Assembly (NCBI GenBank): GCA_038501625.1
Contig: JAZAYU010000014.1
Coordinates: 620,001-684,000, forward strand
Length of the DNA stretch: 64,000 nt
Direction: 5' to 3'
DNA from: Corbicula japonica
Lineage: Eukaryota > Mollusca > Bivalvia > Venerida > Cyrenidae
Positions within the stretch are counted from its first letter, which is position 1, and the number at the start of each line of letters is the position of its first letter. The translations under genes and the position numbers were made by a program. A model generated the notes under the pieces. That model was given only the letters and a program-made list of their open reading frames with translations. It was not told where the DNA came from and made no database searches. Below, piece after piece: positions 54,301-63,300 of the stretch.

Positions 54301-57300
54301 ACTTTATGTAATTATCTTATTACATGTACTTAAAAAAGTATGTCATTTTCATGAACAAATCCATGTATGAGAACAAGAATGATAACTCCTGTTTCACTAT
54401 TTTTTAAGTTATGCTTCTTTCAAATGGCTTTAATATTAACCTTAATGTTGCCTTTAACTTTAAAAGTCCTTGTACTATCTATTTAATTATTTAAATATGT
54501 CATCTGCATGAACAAAGTCATCTGTGACAGCAAGAACAATAACTTGTATTTCACTATTTTTTTAAGTTATGCCCCTTTTAATATGAAACTTAAAGTTGCC
54601 TTTAATATTGAAAGTACTTGTCCTGTTAACTTAATTGAACAAAGCCATATGTGACAACAACAGTGATAAATCCTGTTGTAATAGTTTTTGAGTTATGCCA
54701 CTGTCAAATGACTTTAATATGGAATAAATGTTTCCTAAAACTTAAAAAGTACTTGCCCTATTAACCTAATACTTAGAAAATATCATATGGATGAACAAAA
54801 GCATTGTTGACAAAAAGAATGATAACTCTTGTTTTACTATCTTTTAGTTATGCCCCTTTCCAACAATTTTGTATGAAACTTAATGTTGCTTAAAACTTTG
54901 AAAGTACTTGTCCTATTAACTTAATACTTGAAATATATCATCTCAATTAATAAAACCATCTGTGACAACAAGAATGACAACAATGATTTTTTTGAGTTAG
55001 GCCCCTTTCTTCTGACTTCTGTATGAAACTTAATGTTGCTACTTACTTCGAAAGTACTTATCCTATTTACTTAATACTTTTGACACAATACTTGATATGT
55101 GATCTGTTTAAATGAAGTTATCTCTGTTTTGAGTTGAAACTGAATTTTGCTGAAAAACTGGAATATAAAGATAATACCATATCAATTTCAACTTCTCGCA
55201 GGTGACACTTTGTGTCACAGAACACCAAATTCTAGTTTTTCAAATCAGTGGTAAAAACACAAAAAATTGGGAACTGGGTAGCAGTTCTATGATAAAAAAA
55301 GAACAACTTCTCAAGGTTTTATAAAGACTTAGATCTGACATAAAAGTCAACTTAACCGGATTTTATAATTGTTTCTTAATGGTGGATTATAGATTAGTGA
55401 AGGATTTGGCTCGCTACCAGAGACTGGCTAAGAAGGTTTTTGCAGATGTAGAGAAGGGGAAGCAAACCAGTATAGCTGTGGAAACTCCAAATACAAGATC
55501 CATTATACAACATGTTGTAAGTCATTATGTCTAGAAATTACAAAATCTGCAATTTCAGACTGCCCTTCTCAAAGACCACTTTTGAATTTCATCATCAATC
55601 TTTTTGTTGAGGCCGCTTTCTGTGAGCTTGACAATTGTCAGAGTGTGCATCCGTTAGTGTGAGCTTGACAATTGTCAGAGTGTGCGTCCGTTAGTGTGAG
55701 CTTGACAATTGTCAGAGTGTGCATCCGTTAGTGTGAGCTTGACAATTGTCAGAGTGTGCGTCCGTTAGTGTGAGCTTGACAATTGTCAGAGTGTGCGTCC
55801 GTTAGTGTGAGCTTGACAATTGTCAGAGTGTGCGTCCGTTAGTGTGAGCTTGACAATTGTCAGAGTGTGCGTCCGTTAGTGTGAGCTTGACAATTGTCAG
55901 AGTGTGCGTCCGTTAGTGTGAGCTTGACAATTGTCAGAGTGTGCGTCCGTTAGTGTGTACATGAGTCTGGTTTGTCCGTCAGTCCAGATTTGTCCGGCAC
56001 ATAAATTTAGCATTCAGTGAGCAATCTTGTTTATATTTGGAATTAATGTTGACCTCAATGAAACAGAGTGTTTTATACAAACCCCAGATTCCCTTCTCGA
56101 AGGTCAAGGACACAGGGGTCAAAGGTCATATGACGTCAGAGTGAGCTCATGTTGCCAACAGGCATCGACTTAATAAACTAGTCAAGTATTTCAAACGTGT
56201 TACTTGAAAGAATGATAATATACACTATTTTGGCTAGTTTATGTGTGTTTGCAACAAACTATATATTCTACATTTTAATTTTAATTAACTAACCTTTCTA
56301 TCAATTTATGCAAATCCATTAGTTTTTATTTAGGGATGCTTTACCTTAAATCATTAGCTTTATTGATCAAATTGTAGACACTGATTACATGTATACTGTG
56401 CAGTTCTGCAAATATGAACGATGCTGTTCTTAGCTCTTTACTCCATATGTACATTATTTTGTAAGCATATTACATGTGCAACCAGTGTATATCCAGATCA
56501 GCTGGAGCATTTGTACCATCTGATCAGGATCTGCACAGTTTGCTTTCTGGTCAGAAATAACAATTAATCAAAAAGCGAACAGTGTGGATCCTGTTCAGAC
56601 AGCAATAATGTGCTGATCTGGATCTACTGTGTTTGTCCACGCCATAAAGCCCAGATATGAAGGGAAGGTTGAACACTCCATCATTACCATACAGCTGGTC
56701 ATGCATTCTCTTCAATACATGAATACAGCAAGGTTTTTCATTACAGGACCATATATTACTTCTGTTACAAAACAAACATGTCAAAGAGCAGGAACTATTT
56801 TGTCGTCTGCTGTGGAATTCTGACAAGAACAGTGACATGAAGGAAGAGGCTGCTATGTTATCCAGTCAGGAGAGACGCCGCAAAATGACTGAATTGAGGG
56901 AAACAAGAAACAAAACTGTCAAAGGTGTGCTTATATGGTTTCTTAGCTTGAAATCCCATAAACCTTATTTATTATTATTATATATTATCATTATTATTTA
57001 AAAATTTATCCCTGCATTGTCGGTTGTTTTGTATCATATATTGAGTGATTAGTGAAAAATATACACACTTCCCACTGTGCACAGATCCAAGTCATTATAC
57101 TAGTACACCTGCCAGTGAAGCATAAACACTGTGCAAAACTTTACCCTGCTTCGCGGGATATGGTTTTTATCCCATGGGCAACGAGTGCAGATCAGCCAGC
57201 ACACACTTTCTGCTTTAAGATTCATTAGGTTATATCAAACAAACAATCAAACAAAGTGTAGATCCTGATCAAATGGCATGGATATGCTGGCTGATCTTGA

Positions 57301-60300
57301 TCTACACTGGTTGCCTATCTGTAAGCCATCAGGGTTCTCCCCAGAAAATTTTTAAGGGATAGCCCATCAAGCCCGCGGACGAAGTCGATACTCGAGGTTA
57401 TGTTACAAACTACCTGACCTTTTTCCCGGAACAAATCCCCCCATAAATAACTTCAGGTTTAGTTTTATAATTTTGGAACTATAAAGAATGAGAAATCAAC
57501 TTTCATCTGCAATAAAAGCAGCTAATATTAATGTGTATTCAATATAAATATGCATCTTTTATATATTCATTCAGCACTTTTGAAAATATCTGTGTAATTT
57601 TTTATGCAGAAGTAAATAGGTTGTTTTATAAAGCAAGGGGTCTGGCAGTCTTTAGTATGCTGCAATTATTCGGTATCGTCAGTTTTGAGTGTTCTACTAA
57701 ATATTTAGTAAAATTCGTTATTTCACTGTGGTTGGTTATTTGGACAAGAAAATTGTTTGTTTCAAAACTAATTATAGCCTGGAAATATACAACTTGAATA
57801 GATGAAGTCGATCATAACCAGTGTATCATAGCATAGTAGCGAAAATATATGACTTTTGCATTTTTCAGTGTTTCATTCTAAAACAAATCAAAAGAATGAC
57901 TTAAAATAAATAAATGAACAAATCTTGACATATTTTACTACGTTTTACATTTTAGATGATCTTAAAATTCTTTAAAAATGTTTTCTAAAGTTAACCTCGA
58001 TCCTGGACAACGCATCAACAGCAACAATTTGTCAACAAAAGAAATAGAAATTCGAACTGAAAACTCAGAACATAGACCATTTTATTATTGTTTTAGCCAT
58101 AATTATTTGCCTAATGTTGATAGGCGTGGGTTTTTTATTTACAACCAGAATGAAATGTAAATTTTCGTAAAATTTGCAGACGCCAAAGATTGGTCTTAAA
58201 CCCAACCCACCTGAGTCTTGATTCGTCAACTGGACTGTGGTTTGTGTAAACAACAGCCTTTTAGTTGTAATATCTTAATGAGGGAAATTGCCTGAGGCTA
58301 CTTTTGAGAGGAGACATATGATTACTTGGATTTTACAATAAACAGGAAGGCATAGCATTAACTGTTTAAGGCATAGCGGGATAATTAAAGAGTAGCGGAA
58401 GTACAGTAGTTGACATCAAAGCGTAGCGCTCCTGCTATGCTAAAATGGGCTGGGGAGAATCCTGGCCATTTCTCATGAAATAAAAGTTTCAGAATCCAAA
58501 TAACTTTATTGCAGAAAAACATTGTCAAACTTTGTGCTGGTAATCTTAGACAAGAACAGATGTGAAATCACATTTATCTGTATGGTGTGTTTGTGATGTG
58601 TTTGTAGACCGCAAATGTGAGAACCTGGAAGTTCTGACAGAAGGAACAGTGTACAAGAAGGAAGCTCGTAGAATCTTCCTGCTCGAGGTAACGGAACAGG
58701 TCACAGAGGACCAGCTGTGTGAATCATTGATGGCCAGCCTTCTAGAGTATCAGAACTCAGAGGCAGAGAGACTTATCAAGGCTCTGTCAATTAAGGTAAG
58801 AAACAGCTGAACCCTTTGCTCCAGGTATCACTTTTGTTGCTTAGGCAAACAAGGTAGATCCAGATCAAACGGCACCCCCATGTCATCTCATCAAGATGTA
58901 AACTGTTTGATTTTAAATTTATATTTTTGAAAATTGATATTTTTACCAAGAAGTTTACATTATAGATGGCATTGATGTGGGGTAAGCTCTACTTAGTTGT
59001 CACCTTTGCGATACAATGAGCGTGTATTAGTGAATCTTTTCTTGTCAGCTTTCTTGTTGAGCGTATGTCACTGTCATCTTAACACATTAAAAGTTCTGAT
59101 TCATATAATTCACACAATGGCTTGCTTTATTCTTTGATCAAGTTGACATCTAGCTTATAGGTACAGAATTCAGAGATAAATGGAGAGCTTACTTTAAATG
59201 TTATAATCAGAATCTGCAAGTTTTTGTTCAGTTGTTAATTATATTTTTCAGACAGATGATGGAATCGCCACAGAAGAAAAAAGAGTCACTGCTGACACAA
59301 AATCCAACATGGCTGACAACATTGCACTTGTAGTTCTCTCCCCTGATCCTACAGATAGCACCACTGATGATGAGGTGATTGAGGCCCTGCAAGGGAAATA
59401 TGAAGCCCTCAAAGATAAGCTGCTGGCTGAAGCCCTCATGAAGGAGGTTTGTTGTTATTTTTTCACACCCAAGCAAAGCTTGTGATCAGCTTAGAGCATA
59501 TAATTTCTTTAAGTTCTTTATATTTGGAAACAGTTTTGTTAAGGTAAGCAATTTATGCCCTTACTTTTGTGTTGCCTTTTCAAAGAAAAGGCAGTACATT
59601 AGGATTGCTTTGTCCATCAATCTGTTCATCGCAAAAACTTAATGTTGACTTAAAGTTTATCATTTCTTAATATTTCTTCATCAGACTTTAAATTTTTTTT
59701 GCATATTATTATATGACAACAGGTTTGTGGTTCAGCCTAAATCTGTTGGTCAAGATGACATTCGATAGAGTTATGCCCCATCTTATTGTCAGATTTTATC
59801 AAGAAAACTTAGCATGAGATATAACTTTGTTCTTTTTTAATATTTCTTCTTTAAATTTTTACATTAGGGACAACAGGCTGAAAATAAAACCAAAACCTGT
59901 AGGTCAAGGCCACAATTGACTGAGTTTTGCCCCTTTTTGTCACCAAATTGTGTTATTCTGACAAAAGAACCCGAGGTGACATAAAAATGTTGAGCTGAAC
60001 ATTTAAGAATCTTGTTGCTTTTAGCAGTACCTTATGTGTTTGGAGACTTGCTGAAAGTAACAGGTATCTATAGCCATAATTATCTCAACAGATTTTGGCA
60101 AAAGTTGGTGTGAATCCTTCTAAATACGGGAAATAAACTATCTTGGCATTTGGTCTTTGCCATTATTTTTATCAGAGAATGTTTTTTTTAGAATTATATT
60201 AAAAAATGAACCACCTATGTGAAAATATGTTTACAGGAACTTGACTACAGTTCTTGAAACAACTTCAAAAAGTGTAGCAGATGCCATTGTTATGCATTTC

Positions 60301-63300
60301 AGGCAATTATGCATATTAAAGTTGACATTAGTAACAAAATTCAGTTATATTTATAATTTAGAAGTGAAATATAAACTTGTGTCATTTCTTAGTATAGCTA
60401 AAAAAAGCTAAAATTATCCCCAAGGACACTTTTTTCCATCATGAGGCTCAAATGTTTTTATAAACTGATGAACAGTGCAACTGGAGCAGAGCAAAACAAA
60501 CTGGGGCAACCTTGGTTTCTAATCAGCAAACACTTTCAGCAATTCAAAAAAAGACAAGTGTTTTTGTTACAAAATACCAAATTGAAGTTCATAGTAGATA
60601 AAAATTAATGCTTCATAAATTAAAACAAAGAAAAATAATGATAAAGAAATAGAAGATGGATTTGGAGTTGAATTCATACTCAATACTGCCTCAGTGGGAT
60701 TGGTTGTTGTCTTCAGAAAACATGAATAAACATAATAAACGTATTTTATTTATATATCTAAGCTTGGAGAGTCAGAATGGAACAGACTGTCGGAGAAAGA
60801 ACGCCAGAAAAAGATATTCCAGCTGAAGATGAGAGAGCGACAACTACGCAAAGCCGGCAAGATTGATGAGGCAAATGCTCTTCTAGGTAGGTGAATATAG
60901 TGTTTGTGTGGCTGTTAGGGTATGTAGAAAATAGAATGGTGTCTTTGTTCCCTCCCTTTCAAGGATGCAACATTATTTCTCAAAAAGTGAGGTCTTAATG
61001 TTATTATTATCAAAAAAATTCACAGGTTCCCGATCTAAATGAGAGTAACATGTCTGTGGGAGTGCTGCCATCCTGTGGAAACTACATGCATGATAACCAC
61101 AGTACATTAAAGTCATCCGATTCCAAGTCATACAAGCCATTTTGAATCATACTGCATGCAACCAGATGCCAAAAACTACTTGGATGGAAGTCTCACTTTT
61201 ACCTGAAACTTAAGTAATTGGATAGACTATAAAGTTTAGTAAATCACATACAAAAATAATTTGTTCATTTTAATTTCCTTCACAGTCATCCTCACACGGA
61301 AAGTAGTTTATGTTGAGTGACTTTTTTTCCAGCTGAGTTGTTAAAAGAGCAGGAGCATTTACGACAGCTGATGGGAGATTCTGTTCAAGACCAAAGACAG
61401 AGGTTGCTGGAAAGACTAAGTAAAAGAAAAGAGAGGCTTGCACAAGGTAAGTGTTTCTGTTAGAGACTTGCTGGACATTAATGATTTCAGAGAGTGGCTT
61501 GCTCAGGTGTTTTCAGAAATAGTCTAGCTCGGGTGTTTTCAGAGATAGGCTTGCTCAGGTATTTTCAGAGCTTGGCTTGCTCAGGTGTTTTCAGAACTTG
61601 GCTTGCTCAGGTGTTTTCAGAGATAGGCTTGCTCAGGTGTTTTCAGAGCTTGGCTTGCTCAGGTGTTTTCAGAACTTGGCTTGCTCAGGTGTTTTCAGAG
61701 ATAGGCTTGCTCAGGTGTTTTTAGAGATAGGCTTGCTCAGGTGTTTTAAGAGATAGGGTTGCTCAAGTATTTTCAGAGATAGGCTTGCTTGGATGTTTTC
61801 AGAGATAGGCTTGCTCAGGTGTTTTCAGAGCTTGGCTTGCTCAGGAGTTTTCAGAGATAGGCTTGCTCAGGTGTTTTTAGAGATAGGCTTGCTTGGGTGT
61901 TTTCAGAGATAGGCTTGCTCAAGTATTTTCAGAGATCGGCTTGCTTGGGTGTTTTCAGAGATAGGCTTGCTCAGGTGTTTTTAGAGATAGGCTTGCTCAG
62001 GTGTTTTAAGAGATAGAGTTGCTCAAGTATTTTCAGAGATCGGCTTGCTTGGGTGTTTTCAGAGGTAGGCTTGCTCAGGTGTTTTCAGAGATAGGCTTGC
62101 TTGATTGTTTTCAGAGATAGGCTTGCTCAGGTGTTTTCAGAGATAGGCTTGCTTGGGTGTTTTCAGAGATACACTTGCTCAGGTGTTTTCAGAGATAGGC
62201 TTGCTCAGGTGTTTTCAGAGAAAGGTGTTTTCAGATAGAGGCTTACTTAGTGTCAGTGATTTCAGAGAGAGGTGTGGTAAGTTGAGTGCTTTCAAACAGA
62301 GGCTTGCTTAGTGTCAGTGCTTTCAGAAAAAGGTTTGCCAAGTTTATTTCAGATAGACTGACTTAGTGTCAATGCTTTTAGATAAAGGTTTGCCAAGTTG
62401 ATTTCAGACAGAGGTTGGCTTAGTGTCGGTGCTTTCAGAGAAAGATTTGCCAAGCTGATTTCAGACAGGTTGGCTTAGTGTCAGTGCTTACATAAAAAGG
62501 TTTGCCAAGTTGATTTCAGACAGAGTCTGGCTAAGTGTCAGTGCTTTCAGAGAAAGATTTGCCAAGAATATAGATAGAGGAACACGTAGTGTTAGTGATT
62601 TAGATAGAGGCTCGCTCCAGGTTTGTGCTTTAGGTAGAAGATAGCACTAGTGCTTTCAGACAGAAGTTCTCTCAAGGTTTATGCTTTCAGACAGAAGTTC
62701 TCTCAAGGTTAGTGCTTTCAGACAGGTGCTCTTTCAAGGTTAGTGCTTTCAGACAGGTGCTCTTTCATGGTTAGTGCTTTCAGACAGTTGCTCTTTCAAG
62801 GTTAGTGCTTTCAGACAGAAGTTATCTCAAGGTTAGTGTTTTCTGACAGAAGTTCTTTCAAGGTTAGTGCTTTCAGACAGAAGTTCTCTCAAGGTATGTG
62901 CTTTCAGACAGAAGTTTTCTCAAGGTTAGTGCTTTCAGACAGAAGTTCTTCCAAGGTTAGAGCTTTCAGACAAAAGTTCTCTCAAGGTTAGTGCTTTCAG
63001 ACAGGTGCTGTCTCAAGGTTAGTGCTTTCAGACAGAAGTTCTCTCAAGGTTAGTGCTTTCAGACAGAAGTTCTCTCAAGGTAAGTGCTTTCAGACAGGTG
63101 CTCTTTCAAGGTTAGTGCTTTCAGACAGACGTTCTCTCAAGGTTAGTACTTTCAGACAGAAGTTCTCTCAAGGTAAGTGCTTTCAGACAGGTGCTCTTTC
63201 AAGGTTAGTGCTTTCAGACAGAAGTTCTCTCAAGGTTAGTGATTAATAGCCAAGTGATACAGAAAACATTATTGTATATTTGTGAAAGCATTTAAATGTT

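Noticed and set aside
57531..58160. Two short frames inside the 57.3-kb element as transposase remnants
   Set aside because: Too short and without any transposase motif I can recognise.
991..63245. CRISPR-like arrays
   Set aside because: All regular arrays here are head-to-tail tandem repeats without unique spacers, in a spliced eukaryotic genome.
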